From Isoetes taiwanensis (taxonomy: Eukaryota; Streptophyta; Lycopodiopsida; Isoetales; Isoetaceae): a DNA stretch of 64,000 bases. The stretch lies in NCBI GenBank assembly GCA_021234155.1, contig JAJEKV010000381.1, positions 1 through 64,000 of the forward strand, in the 5' to 3' direction. Position 1 is the stretch's first letter. Each line of letters opens with the position of its first letter. Below, in pieces: positions 11,721-24,005 of the stretch. The position numbers were made by a program, and so were the translations under genes. The notes beneath the pieces are model-generated. The model searched no databases. It saw only the letters and a program-made list of their open reading frames with translations, and had not been told where the DNA came from.

Positions 11721-13843
11721 AAGCAGATTATTTGTGGCAGATGCAAGCTTGCTTTTTATAGCACTAGATGTAAATCCTATGGTGAGTGTCGAAGCCATAG
11801 CTTTGTGCTTCGCGCATTCCGTGACTGAGGATCACCACCTTATTTCCAAGCAAACATAACATAATTTTGGTTCATAGACAAGAGCAACCTTTAGAAAGTT
11901 ATAAAACACGGTCTTTCTCTATCACACACATCATAATCCTACTAGTAATAGGGCCTAGTGTTGCTTGGCAAACGTTGGGAACCGTAAACGATACGTTGTC
12001 TTTATTGACATGAAGTAGTTTCTTACTTATATCAACGTATGTACTTAAAGCAACATACTTCGAGCTTATGTACTTATAGAAATGGTGCCTATTGAAAAAC
12101 CTAAATCAAGTTGGCTTAGTTCGCGCTGCTTGGCTAAAGTTGGAAACTTGTAACTGCATTCTACGTTAGATTGTTGTTTCCAAATGTGTACATATTTTAC
12201 CATGCAGATTGTGCGTTAGAACTATGCAATGCTATTGTATTTTTTACACGTCTTGTTTCCCCTCGCATTGATGAAGTTTAATGGCCCAGATAAAATGAAT
12301 GAAGTTAATGATGCATTCTAGAGGTCATTTGATGACTTCTTGGATATAAATTTCCATGGAAGGAACTGACATACTTTATCAAATGAGAAAAACAAGATTG
12401 ACATATGCCTTAACCCTGCAGCAATATCTAGATATGCACATGATGACATAACTTGCAAGAAGACTTGAACTACTAGAACTGCAACTTAAAAGTTTCAGAA
12501 ACTTGACCAACTTCAAACAATCTGAATGAACATTTAATTGCAAAAAAGAATAAAAGGGGCTCAAACAAATGAATAGGAATAAAGATGAAGTGAAAAACAA
12601 AGGTTTTATTGAACAACTCATAGCAAATACAATTGAGTTCCTAATACCTACGTTTCTTGAGAATATACCACTGCTTTCTTAGAAGCCTTATCCAGAAAGT
12701 TGATCAATGGACTCGCCTTGGCAAGTAAACTATAATTTCCTTTTTAACAGTTTGATTCATAATAAGACTGGTTGTTTTGCTGCTCAATGTCGTCCAAACA
12801 ACAATCTCAAAGTGCTTGATATATCACTCTAGAAGATCCTTTGCTTTAAGGTGCACTACAACTATTTTTGTGTGATTAACATGCTTTTTTGCACCATCCA
12901 TGACACAGCTTTGTAACAAATCTGTATTTCCGAATGTTTTGTTCCAGACATCCAACAAGATGAAGAAATTAAGATGTTTTGCAAATAACATGAAACATTT
13001 TGTTCAAGCTTTGGCTCTTAGCAAAAATCTGGTCTCTATTCATATCTGCTGCTGAGGAGAACAACTGTGACTGTCTGGTCTGTACGTATCCAGGTCTTTC
13101 TGAATAAATAGTTTGCCACTAAAATTTACTAGGCTTTTGATAATTCAGGGTGAAGAACGATGTCAGAAGCTGAATATATTATATCTAGTAGCAAAGGATA
13201 AAACATGACCAAACGAGACCACTCTTATGCAAGGGCTTACAAAATAAGTATTGCTGCAAGAGGTCACGCCATTATATTGTCTCAGTTCAGTAAATGCTTG
13301 TATAACTACCAATGTTCAGAAAATTACAGATCCAAAAGTGAATTCTTTGCCTTGCAAAGACTCTATCGGGTGGAGTTCCAAGATCATGAAAAGTCTGGAT
13401 TGAATAACACATATTTCAAGAATTTGAATTAATTAGGTCAGAGGCTTCTGTTTACAGATGAGGTGCAAATTCAATTAACAACGAATTAGCAAGCTCCCAA
13501 GATGAATTCTTAAACAACGTCATGAAGATCATGATCAAAATGAGAAGCATACTGATGAAGACGAAGGTAATAGACAGAACATGATTAAGAAGATGAAATA
13601 CAAAAATCTACAACGACCATTCATGGAATCCTGAGAAAAGAATACCTTGTAATGAGAGAAGCTTGATTCGGTCCCAGCTTTGTGACCGGAGTTTGGTATA
13701 AGATTCGGCAACAAAAACTCCCCTGCCCAGTTTTCTTGCTATTTCATCGCTATCCCTGATTTTCCGCGTCAATTTCGGAAATTTCAATATTTCGAGCTAA
13801 TTTCGCACTAATTTTCCAACTACTTTATTAGTTGGAAATGGGC
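11721..13843. other. Intergenic stretch without recognised features
   Basis: AT-rich sequence with short frames only (for example 12379-12621 and 13205-13432), none with a recognisable motif. No LTR, terminal inverted repeat or RNA gene was identified by eye. Confidence 0.5.
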
Positions 13844-14595
13844 CTAAAATGAGACGCCATAACATGCTTCAGCCCTATACTTAGATTTTCCTCCAAAATT
13901 AGGCCTCTTATTATTAAAATATAGTGCAACTACTTCATCATCATGGGGAACATTCATAGACATTCTTCTAGTTTCCTCTTGCAGTAACATAGAGATTATA
14001 GACTGCAAAGAAATACTAGGATGAGTTTGTGCAGTACCAGCTTGAGTAGAGACTCCTATTGCTGATCCCATTGATTGGGCTCCAATTGATTGCACAAATC
14101 CGTCATACGATGGAGGCAAGCTACCGAGGCATCAGAAGCTTGAACAGAGGATTCGCATGCTGCTAGTTGCTCCATCAATAATATGAATTCATTAATGAAA
14201 TTAGACATGCTTTGATCTTCAGACAGTTGGAGAGTTTTATAAAACTTCCTTCTAAGAAATAGTCTTGTGCAAGCATCTTGAGGTTCATGTAATCCTACCA
14301 GCATGTCCCAGGCCTCTTAGGACGATTTAGCGGTGCTTACATGGGTCACTACATTGTCCTTGAGATTTAGAATAATGGCAGCAAGAGCTCTGCCAGCCTT
14401 GGCCTCCCATTTGGCCTTTTCTTCTGGGGCTGTAGGTTTAATATCAGAACCATTTACTAGCTTCCACAGATCCTTCTCCAGAAGGAGCATTTTCATCTTC
14501 AGTTTCCAGTGATGGAAACCGGACCCATCAAACCGTTCTAACCACTCTCTAAGACGGCAAGTTTCTGTTAAGGAAGAAATTGCAGCAATGGACAA
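13844..14595 (-). pseudogene. Ty1/copia-type gag remnant
   Basis: Three successive minus-strand frames give the classic plant copia gag order. The first (14595-14317) has the N-terminal part with FDGSGFHHWKLKMKMLL. The second (14304-14056) has LHEPQDACTRLFLRRKFYKT and the MSNFINEFILLMEQL helix. The third (14119-13844) has LPPSYDGFVQSI and a later NNKRPN basic segment. A complete copia element would continue with a CCHC knuckle, protease, integrase and reverse transcriptase. None is found below 13844 and no LTR was seen, so this is a truncated and frameshifted relic. Confidence 0.85.
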
Positions 14596-15177
14596 TAAAT
14601 AGAGAAAGCAAAGGAAGGGTTGCTTACAGGAGAATTTATAGAAGCTGGAGAAGGAGAATTTGCCAGATGGAAATTGATATTTGCAAGTTTCTGGCCTGCG
14701 AATTTCTTCTGACTCTCAGCCTCTTGTTTACTCTTCTTATTGCTCTCTTGATTCTGGTTTCCTTCCTCTTTGCTATCCTCTTATTAATTCTTGCTAGTGT
14801 ACTCGATGCTTTTGCCATTCCAGAATCTTTGCTATACTCTGCTTCCAGATCAGCATCCCTGTTGGATGCCAAATCACTATCTTCAAATATTCTCGATGCA
14901 TCTTCAGACCAAAATCGATGTTGTTCTGATTCTGCAAATCCAGAATCAATTTTTCTTCCTTCGTTTTCTTCTCTTTTTTTCCCCCTTAGGGCAACCCTTG
15001 GTGCGGCTCAAAAAAGATGGCGAGGTGGACTTAAAGTGCGCTTGAGTGCGTTGGATGCATAACAGAAGTTGAGACATGCATGACATTTACAAAAAAAAAC
15101 ATCGTCAGTTGAACTTCTGTCCTGCGCTACTGAACTGAATTTCATCAAATGCGAACCCACAATATCATTTTACCAAG
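14596..15177. other. Spacer upstream of lipase; no supported gene
   Basis: The + strand frame 14580-15062 is Leu/Ser-rich. The opposite strand (14872-14636) reads as a Lys/Arg-rich helix (RINKRIAKRKETRIKRAIRR). The minus reading continues upstream of the gag remnant and may be its 5' flank. Neither is recognised. The lipase promoter should lie here, but no convincing TATA box was found. Confidence 0.35.
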
Positions 15178-15746
15178 ATGGCTTCCTATTCATATGTAGA
15201 GACGGCTGATGTGGATGATATCAGGGAGCTAATACGAGTGAAAAATCCTCCTCGCCCAAAAGACAAAACATGGCTAGCAACAGTGGTGCTCAATATTGCA
15301 CGTCTGTTCTCCTTGATTTTCAAAATCATCCAGTTGGGCATTGAAGGAACACTCAACTTCTTGAATGCAAATGGCAGTCTGTTTCAGATGCTGAAGCATG
15401 TCCTCCTTTCGAGAGGTAGGGATTTAAATTCATACCTTTTTTTTTTCTGCTGGGTGATGTTGAGGAACGTAAGGGTTATGTTGCCAGACTTAATTGATGC
15501 TCCAGACGCGGATTCAGTCGAATATCTTAGCATCGTTGCCCATCAGGATCCGAGGGTGAAGCTCTACATGGACCTCTATGCCACGTCTGTGCGATTTCCC
15601 GACGCGCCACGGGACTCCATAGTTACAGCTGATGTCTGCATCATGGCTTCAAAGCTATCATACGAGAACAAAGCTGTAGTAACTAAGGTTGTGGAGCATG
15701 TATGGCAGGTCAGCCTGCTTTCTCCTTTCTCCCTCTGTATCAAACA

Positions 15747-15785
<39 letters not shown>

Positions 15786-17129
15786 ATCTATTTATCAAAA
15801 CTAATTTTATCTAAGGTACCTTTCTCAGATGAACCTTGTGAGCTACGGCTCTTACTATAACGGTGAGGACTTGTAAAATCTGAGTATCACTTATCTTCGA
15901 GTTTTAAGGCTAACCCATATTTCTGGTCTGCAGAATACATCAATATGAAGGATACCCAGCTTTTCGTGTGCACAGACAGAAAGAAAAAGGCCATTCTGGT
16001 AACTTTCAGAGGCACTGAAATATTCAACGCTTTCGATTGGGCCACAGATTTCTACTTCCAGCCTATAGACTTTGAAAAGAATTTCAGCGTTCATGCTGGT
16101 TTTCTTACGGGCTTGTTTAGGGTTAAGGTTGGGCAGGATGGAACTTTCCAATTGCCGGAAAAAACCATTGGGCTTCATTCTGTGTTCTCATCCAATCCGA
16201 TCACGACACGTGGCATGGTTTCTTAATCTGAAAGTCGAGCAAGAACAGAGCAAGAACAGCGGCAGATTTTTACCTTTCCTTCATCGATTTTACCCTGCAT
16301 TCCAGTGATCTTACCCTGCATTCCGTCGATTCTACCTTGCATTCAGGAGCAGAATGAAGCCCAGAATGAAGCCCAATGGATGCTGGGCTGTTTTTATTAT
16401 CCCGGCCGCGTCGGCCATCTTTCCGGCCAGAAAAAGCCCAGCGGGCCTTCCCTTTATACGGTTGATGGAAGCGGTCGTCAGCCCCTAGATGGTCGCCTTT
16501 CCTTGCCAGAGACGAGCAAGTGAATGCTTATTATGGTCTCACAGATCTAGTTGGTGCCAATCCTGATGCCAAAATCTATGTGACTGGCCATAGCCTTGGG
16601 GCGCACTTGCTGCGCTTTATTGTGCCCTCCTATATTTCAAGGGAGATGAAAAGCTTGCACATAAGCTTGAAGCCCTTTATACCTTTGGCCAGCCTAGAAT
16701 TGGAGATAAGCGTTTTGCTCAATACCTCTCTGAGAAAATGAGAGGACGTTACTTTCGAGTTGTTTATAGCCACGATCTTGTCCCTCGTGTTGGACCTGAT
16801 CCGCCATTTCGACATTGCCCTCCTGTCCATTACTATAATTGCTTTTACGTACTTAAGGTTTTCTGTGTTTATATTAACTAATGCTTTGTTGTTTTCTAAC
16901 TTAGGGTTATCTTCCACAGATTAGTGACGATCAACCTTATAAGAACTTTTGGGACTTGCCTATCATTTGGACCAGGATTGTGGCTATGGTCGAACTTTTC
17001 ATCTCAATTTTTGGACAAAATAAGGAGACAAATATATGCTTGTTAAGTAGAATTATGGCACTTGCATTGCCCCGTGCCATTGCACATAGTCCTGTAAATT
17101 ATGTGAATACAATAAGAGCTGAGCAATAG
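15178..17129 (+). pseudogene. Class-3 triacylglycerol lipase, oil-body lipase (OBL)-like, frameshifted
   Basis: Predicted to hydrolyse triacylglycerol at oil bodies. Exon 1 (15178-15708) starts at ATG and has a hydrophobic N-terminal segment typical of plant OBL1-type proteins; a T-rich patch at 15416-15464 could be a mini-intron. Introns lie at 15709-15828 and 15863-15933. Exon 3 (from 15934) carries ILVTFRGTE and the DWATDF motif. After a region whose splicing I cannot resolve (about 16120-16520) comes the nucleophile elbow TGHSLG. Then follow TFGQPRIGD, SHDLVPR (catalytic Asp), an intron 16858-16904 and AHSPVNYVN (catalytic His), with a TAG at 17127. All triad residues are present, but the reading frame changes right after GHSLG. 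The G run at 16598-16601 has four bases where the family's GHSLGG would need five. This is a disabling mutation or an assembly error. Confidence 0.85.
15746..15790 (+). repeat. (TATC)n microsatellite in lipase intron 1
   Basis: About nine TATC units inside the 15709-15828 intron, upstream of the TTTCTCAG acceptor. Confidence 0.95.
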
Positions 17130-17155
17130 GATTAGAACCTCCAATAACCTATTCG

Positions 17156-17596
17156 TCATGTAATGCTTGTTGAGAGCCTTAAAGACAATAATAAGAGAGA
17201 CGGGCAAGATTAGTACCTCCAATAACAAAATAGAAAAAGGGTCGCCTGATGCTCTAAAAGAGATTGATGCTCTAGAAGAGAGTTCTGGTGAAGCCATGTG
17301 GCAATGGCCCCACTCCGAAATGGAAGTTGGGCAAGGTAGTCTGCTCTTCCAGTGAAGAAGCAATGCATCCGATAAAGAAGCAGGTAAAATCTGATTTTTT
17401 TTTCCTCCCCCTTTCTATTTTGTAGCTGAAGGGAATCTGGGCCTTCCTTTCCGTAACAACGCCAAAACCGCTCTCAAGTACTGCCGATTGCGGCACCCCT
17501 GTTGCTATTGGGGAAAGGGAGGCCCAGGTTCCCTTCTGCTATGCATATTTGTCATGTAATGCTTATTGAGAGCCTTTAAGACAATAATAAGAGATA
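17156..17596 (+). repeat. ~44-bp direct repeat, 395 bp apart, downstream of lipase
   Basis: GTCATGTAATGCTTGTTGAG and its continuation at 17156-17200 recur with a few changes at 17551-17596. The first copy directly follows the lipase stop codon, so part of the 3' UTR has been duplicated. The interval holds no recognisable coding sequence. Confidence 0.8.
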
Positions 17597-18235
17597 CAAT
17601 TCTCGTAAGCTGCCTTCATATTGTTCTTAAAAGTTTGGTTCCTTTCACATTATAGGTTGTCTAAGTATTCTTAGTTTGGTTTGTTATTTGATTGTTTGAT
17701 TTAAAAGTGCAATGGATGTTAAAAAGTTCAATAACATCATATAAAGTTGAGTTTTTATATAGGAAAACACACACACAAATTTTGCAGCATCAAATCATTA
17801 TACAAAAATCTTTCTAATCAAATCATAATGTCCAACAGTTGACAATGCAATGTCTGCTCAAATCAACCATACAAATATATGTAGCATCAAATAATATAAC
17901 ATAGAGTGCTAGTATTTAAAACTAGATTTTTGTTTGAGAGACATGGAACATAGCATTTCGAGAAGCTAGACTGCACATGTCAATATTTAACCTACAACGA
18001 TAATGTTGTATTAAGGTCTTCACCATTGTATGGTGATAATGCTCATATGGTCAAATGGCCAAATTGCATCTCATGTATTACGTCCATTTAATCTTGCACA
18101 AAATGCAAGCCCACGTTGACTATCCATCGTAATGGAGTAGCATCGAAAAGCAAGACACTACGTAGGGGCATGGTTTTTTTTCTTGACAATAATAACTTGG
18201 TACGTTAGAATGACAAAGAAATGAAACGTTGAATG
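17597..18235. other. AT-rich spacer, nothing recognised
   Basis: No frame with a recognisable motif, no inverted repeat or RNA gene seen. Confidence 0.5.
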
Positions 18236-18300
18236 GAAGGAAGGAAGGAAGGAAGGTTCTTTTATCGTCCGCGGAGGCCAATCGGCATTTGATTCCTAGA
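18236..18300 (-). mobile_element. LINE 3'-end fragment with (GGAA)n tail
   Basis: A GGAA tetranucleotide run (18236-18256) is followed by TTTATCGTCCGCGGAGGCCA. The same phrase follows a simple-sequence tail at 29640, 33828 and 42016. At 29640 it is the 3' end of a recognisable minus-strand LINE, so this is best read as a 5'-truncated copy of the same or a related family in the same orientation. The upstream end is not clear. Confidence 0.6.
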
Positions 18301-18546
18301 CCATTGAAAATGGGTGCCATGTGGCATGCAATGCATTGATTAGGACAAACTTCTCCAAGTCGACAGAAAAAGTCTAATACCAGTTCATCTTGTGAGATCT
18401 AGTGCAATCTATCAGCTCCCAAACATTTCGATCATGTTCCAATTGCACTCCTAAGGATACTAAAGTCTATATCTAAGATCTCTTAGTGAAACAGACCTAG
18501 CCCCTTGGCCTAGGCCTTGGCCTAGGCTGTTGCACTAAATAATCCG

Positions 18547-20151
18547 GGGTTAGTCCACAAGGACTAAGTGGGGAGGAGCATTGGGATCTTCACATTCATT
18601 CATAACAATAATACATTATTTACCTGTTACGTCAATACTCCCCCTGCATAGGTTAGCACATTCTATAACTACATATTCCATGCATAACTTCATGACAAGC
18701 GTAATCCTTGGGTGGTGACCCCAAGGAGACCACTCTCTCCATCTGTACGTACAAGATTCAACTCATCCATCAGGCCATCTGGCACGGATGCAGAGTTACA
18801 CGGCCACCCCACCCCTCCGAAGGTGGGCCGTTGAATGCAAATGCACAACATCATTTGATTCACATGCGCCATATCCCATAATACCATCTCAGATATATAA
18901 TGCAATTCCCGTAGAGTGCCCCCAAACCCTACTCATATTTATAAAGCAATCTCAAATGTACGTATAAACATCCCACATCAGATACTAGTAAGGCAGATAC
19001 TTCTCCTAATACTGGACTGGCAACAACATTCAAGCCCTAGATAGTTTTCAAGAACCGGCAACAATTTACCAAATTCTAAGAGAGGTCATATGATTAGGAT
19101 ACCGAGGATAAAATTCCAGTTTCTCGGCTAGCTGGGATCTTGGGTCTCATACGGTATATTGGTCAATGGTAACTACAGTTGTAAAACAACTTAAGGTTTT
19201 TAAACTTTAACTTTAATATAAGATTTTAAAAGGTGCAGGGATAGGACCCAGTATCCCCTTCAATAGCAATTAGAAAAACACAGAATGAGAATCGTAGAAC
19301 CCTAATGGGCCCTTTTTGGCTGGCCGGCCGGATCTCATGAGGCTTCGTCAAAGGCGCAGGAGTTCCTTCCCAAAATGCATTAAGAGTGCAAAAAACTATC
19401 TCTAGAATAAGAATCAGAGGGAGAAGACATATCTATAAACTTTACCAAGGCAGAGGAGATAGGATGACGGAAGGGATTTTTTTACAGGCAGACATCGGGC
19501 AAGCTTAGGTTCACGGGGATCTGATGGTCGAATTCAATCAGAGGTCTGCCGGATTTGGAAGCACAGAGCAATTAGCATGACAGATTATATATATGGACTG
19601 GAATTTGGCTTACAGAGATGGCATCTACCTCTCTACGCTCCATAGCCAGCAATCCGGTTTAAGCAATCAGGTTCCCAATATCACAAAGTCTATACATGCA
19701 TCAAATCCCCCACCTGAATTCTTGGCTTTGGACTCTTTGTTCTTGCTCAGCCTCTTAATTTGCTCATCCCCAACCGCTTCTCTTTTCTCCTCCTTTCACC
19801 ATCCGGCCAACTCCTTCTGCTTCTTATATGCTTGCTCAGGGCCTACATCTGTAACCCATCCCCACTGCCAGATGCCCATCCGGCATGCTGGATGCTAGAT
19901 TTTAGCATGGGTCCGTAATATCCACAAACCTGATCCTTTCTCCCCTACTTTACGGTGCTTACTCTTTTGAATTTAACCTTTTAATGGTTTAAAAAACCTT
20001 AACTAATGTTTTTTTGTAGATTTAAATGCCGCCCCCACACACCCATGGAAGCATATTCACAATGATCTTACATAATCCGATATTGACACAAGGCAAGCCA
20101 CTACGTCCTGACCTTATAGTTCTTCTACTAGAAACATGCAAATATAAGCTA
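18547..20151 (-). mobile_element. Left LTR (3' LTR) of Ty3/gypsy element, 1605 bp
   Basis: Matches 24520-26121 in the same orientation over its whole length with scattered substitutions and indels. Both start GGGTTAGTCCACAAGG and end AATATAAGCTA. The element is read on the minus strand, so this is its 3' LTR. TG..CA termini and a target-site duplication were not found at these borders. The divergence, visible by eye as a few percent plus indels, indicates an old insertion. Confidence 0.85.
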
Positions 20152-20159
20152 TGTAAAAA

Positions 20160-21095
20160 TTAACTCATGTCCTCATGAGTTATGGGAAAGGTCGGATATA
20201 ACTTCGTGAACTTATCAACGTCTTCCCAGGTCGCATCTTCTTGCGGATATCCTGCCCATTGCACTAGATATTTCTCGATGATGCGATTCCTCAGTACCCT
20301 AGTATCAACTCGCAAAATTATTTGTGGCTTTACTGCGAGTGTCTCTTCTACTGCAACCAAATTATCTTGCGGCAGTATATGTGATGGATCACTGAGATAC
20401 TTGCGTAAGTTGCTAACATGGAATACATTATGGAGCTTGACGTCAATAGGCAATTCCAAACGGTATGCAGCCTTGCCGATCCTCTGTATGATTTTAAAAG
20501 GACCTGCATATCTAGGTGCTAGTTTGCCAGCTTTCTTAAACCTCAATGTACCCTGCTCAGGGTTAATTTTCAGGAATACCATATCATTCTCCTGAAATTC
20601 TAGAGGTCTTCTCCGTTTATCCGCATATTGCTTTTGTCGGTTCTGTGCTTTGGCAATATTTTGTTTAATAATTCGGAGTTGTGTCCCAATATCTTCCACC
20701 ATGGTCTGGACTAAATCAACTTTACAGTGCGGACTATACCAAGTCAAGGGATATCGGTATTCTTGCCCATATACTGCTTCAAATGGGCTCATCTTTATGG
20801 AATCTTGATATGTATTGTTGTAGGCAAACTCAGCTAAGTACATATAAGATTCCCAAGTGTGCGAATGTTCGGGAACATACATCCGGGGCATGTCTTCGAC
20901 AACCTCGATTAACTCTTTCAACTTGACCATCGGTTTGAGGATGATAGGTCTGTACTCATCCTTAATTGGGTTCCAACCCGTGGAACAATGCTTGCCAAAA
21001 CTGCCAACAAATGGCGTGGTGTCTCGGTCGACCACGATAACTTTAGGCATACCATGCGAGCCGGAATATATCCTTGATGAAAATCTTAGCAACAT
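20160..21095 (-). pseudogene. Ty3/gypsy integrase C-terminus with chromodomain
   Basis: 311-codon open segment. The N-terminal part is the end of the integrase core (EFAYNNTYQDSIKMSPFEAVYG). It is followed by the GPY/F module (APRYAGPFKIIQRIGKAAYR and HNVFHVSNLRKYL) and a chromodomain (EKYLVQWAGYPQEDATWEDV). The chromodomain identifies the chromovirus branch of Ty3/gypsy elements, which in plants often target heterochromatin. The upstream integrase zinc finger and catalytic core (about 21100-21500) are present only as scattered frames with stops. Confidence 0.93.
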
Positions 21096-21504
21096 CGTAG
21101 CGAAAAGAGTGTGATTTTGGTTGGCATAAAGTGGGCTTGCTTGGTGAGACGATCCATTACTACATAGATGGAATCATATCCGCTCGTGTCTTAGGCAATC
21201 CCACAATAAAATCCATACTTATACTTTCCTATTTTGTATCGGGGAATATGCACAGGTTGCAATTCCCTGCGACCTTTGGTGAGAGGCTTTCACCTTCTAG
21301 CATGGTAAACATTTGGCCACATAGCTTAAGATTTCCTTCTTCATGCTAGGCCAAAAGAACCTGGAGACCTTTAAGAGTTTTTTGAACTCTGGATGACCCG
21401 TCTTGGACTATCATGAGCTTCTTTCATAATCTCATTGCTTAAGCTCCCGGCATTATCCGGTATGCACAACCGATTGTGGTAGAATAACTTCGGATGCTTC
21501 TATC

Positions 21505-23275
21505 TTATAGGGATTCCTGTTTCCCCTTGCTCAAGAATCGCTTTATTATAGGTTGGAAATAAGAATCCTCTGGATCAATTCGCGTGAGATTGTTGTCCCA
21601 TTGCGTATTAGCAACACTAACGGCAGCACAATATGATCGTCGGGCCAACGCATCTGCAATTACGTTATCTTTTCCAGGCTGATACATTTGGTGAGATCAT
21701 ACTCCTGCAGCAGTTGCATCCATCATTTCTGGCGATTATTTAGCTGAGGCTGCGTCAGGAAATACTTAAGACTTTGATGATCGGTCTTGAGGAGAAATTT
21801 CTTACCCAAAAGATAATGCCTCCATAACTTTAAAGCATGCATAATTGCAAGCATTTCCAAATCATGGATTGGATAATTCCGTTCAGCTGGATTAAGTTTC
21901 TTTGATGCATACGCACATACATGGCCATCTTGTAATAAAGCACATCCAATCCCAGTGCCTGAGGCATCAGTTACCACACAAAAATCCCGCTCCATAGATG
22001 GAATTTTTAAAATTGGTGCATGCGTCAAGGCATCTTTTAAAATTTGAAAACTTTGGTTACATACCTCTGACCATTGGAATGCTAAATCTTTTTGAATTAG
22101 GGTGGTCAATGGAGCTGCTTTCCTGGAAAAATCCTTTACAAACTTGCGATAATATCCAGCTAATCCTATGAATGCCCGGATTTCCCTTACAGATTGAGGT
22201 TGTGGCCATTCTTGTATAGCTTTTACCTTTTCAGCATCCGGCTCAATTCCCTTGTTGGAGATAACATGGCCTAAATAAATCAACTGCTCTTGAGCAAAAC
22301 TGCATTTGGAAAGCTTACCATAAAGCTTATATTGCCTTAAAAGCTTCAAAACTAAGCGCAAATGTTCAACATGCTCTTCAAGTGTTCTGGAATAAATCAG
22401 AATATTGTCGAAAAACACAAGCACAAATTGGTCAAGATGAGCCCCGGGGGATTTACCTTTGATCAGCGTATAACCCATGAGAGTTCAACGGAGGGGTGTT
22501 TTTTGGACTATTTGCGTACGTATAATTAGGGGTTAGGGGTGTTTTTAGGCATTGATTTGGAGCAATATCTATACACAGAGGGGCCAAATCGCCTTTTAAA
22601 ATTGCGTATACAAGGGGAGTTTTTTGCTACCCTTCGAACGCAGATGCCATACCCCCCTTATGTATATGCACCCAGGGAGATGAGCAGGAAAACATCATTC
22701 ATAAGCCTCATAAAAGTGGCTGGTGCATTGGTAAGCCCAAATGGCATTACCACAACATGCCCATATTCGGTGCGAAAAGCAGTCTTAGGGATATCCTCTT
22801 CCTTAATCCGGATCTGGTGGTAGCTAGATCGCAAGTCAATCTTTGAAAAGAACTTGCTACCACTTAATTGATCAAATAGATCATCCACTCGTGGCAAAGC
22901 GTAACTATTCTTGATAGTTACCTGATTCAACAGCCTATAGTCTACACACAAACGCAGACTTCCATCCTTCTTCTTTACGAATAAGATAGGAGCTCCAAAT
23001 GGAGATGTGCTATGCCTAATAAAGCCTTGCTCTACCAATTCTTCAAGCTGCTTTTTAAATTCTGCCATCTCTACCACATTAAAACGATAAGGAGGTCGTG
23101 AAGGTGGTGCAGATCCTGGAAGCAATTCAATATCATGATTCACATCAGGAAAGGGAGGTAGTTCTGTTAACTTATCCGGAAACACATCCCTGAATTCTTC
23201 TAACACAATCTGAATAGCTTTTGGAACAATAGCTTCTTGCATTTCTGCAGCTTTACTTATCATTCCAACATACAT
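21505..23275 (-). pseudogene. Ty3/gypsy reverse transcriptase and RNase H, interrupted
   Basis: On the minus strand 23275-22686 carries the RT fingers and palm ([53 protein letters not shown]). After a 235-bp insertion the palm resumes with FVLVFFDNILIYSRT, LGHVISNKGI and the connection. RNase H follows (VVTDASGTGIG, ALKLWRHYLLG, KTDHQSLKYF) down to about 21723, and GKDNVIADALARR lies at 21505-21687. The catalytic box normally ends FxDD, so FFDN here has lost the second aspartate. Frame breaks, the insertion and this substitution make the enzyme inactive. Confidence 0.95.
22443..22677. mobile_element. 235-bp nested insertion with 8-bp direct repeats (hAT-type MITE candidate)
   Basis: Sequence foreign to the RT frame sits between the MNDVF and FVLVFF motifs. 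AGATGAGC occurs immediately at both sides (22435-22442 and 22678-22685), as expected for an 8-bp target-site duplication. The ends start CCCGGGGG and, read inward from the other side, CCCTGGGTG, a weak terminal inverted repeat. The 8-bp duplication points to the hAT superfamily, but the short imperfect ends leave this open. Confidence 0.6.
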
Positions 23276-23347
23276 GACTCCTCCCTTGCTTAAATGGCGC
23301 TTTGCCCCTTGGTGTCAACCGCTAAGGCCCGTAAAGCATAGGGCTTA

Positions 23348-24005
23348 CTACCCAATCTCTTCATAGAGCCATTTGACAAGGTGCAAAGGACAGCCTTGCC
23401 TTTCAAAATCGATGTAGGCCCTTACGACTTTCAACCACGACATTCCCAGAATTAAATCATACTTACCCAGATCAAGGACTTCAAAGTTAGTATGAAAATT
23501 TATCCCACAAAGTTTAAAGTCCAAGCGAGGCACAAACTCATTTGACATCTTAATCACACCATCTGCTAACTCTACATTCCATGCAATAACACTCAAACCC
23601 ATCTGAGCAACCAATCTAGGAGAAATGTGTGCTACCACTGTCAATCAGAAAATAAGGTTGCGTTCGAATGCTACCTGGTAGATGGGTAACGTCAGTAGCA
23701 ATATATTCAGCAGGATCTCCACCAATGGCGTATGCACGCATATCTGGTGCTACTCCTGTTTCTTCTAATGTAACCGCTTGAGCTCGTGCAGGCCTCTCCT
23801 CCGTACGAGTATTTCGAGGTCCACTAACACTTGACGTACTCGTTACTGGCCTATTCCAGTTTCCTGGGTTCCCACTACTAGCTTGTGGTCCTGCATTGCC
23901 CCTATTTTGCCACTTTCTAGGACAACGAGCTGAAATATGCCCAGCTTCTTTGCAATAGTAACACAATCTTTCTCGGCGGCAATGTTCCTGCTCCTCGGAA
24001 CTCAT
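23348..24005 (-). pseudogene. Ty3/gypsy gag zinc knuckle and aspartic protease
   Basis: The frame at 24005-23616 has a CCHC knuckle (CYYCKEAGHISARC) after a Glu/Arg-rich start, then a Ser/Pro linker, and reaches the protease active site FLIDSGSTHFS at its end. The next frame (23644-23348) continues with ISPRLVAQMGL, the DFKLCGINF segment and the ILGMSWLK motif of retropepsins. A frame change divides the protease between the two frames. Confidence 0.9.

Noticed and set aside
14580-15062. 160-codon Leu-rich frame that looks like a membrane protein
   Set aside because: Hydrophobicity comes from C/T-rich composition; no signal or family recognised and the opposite strand is equally open.
18690-18905. 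Minus-strand 71-codon gene, conserved at 24671-24877
   Set aside because: The conservation is only that of the two LTR copies.
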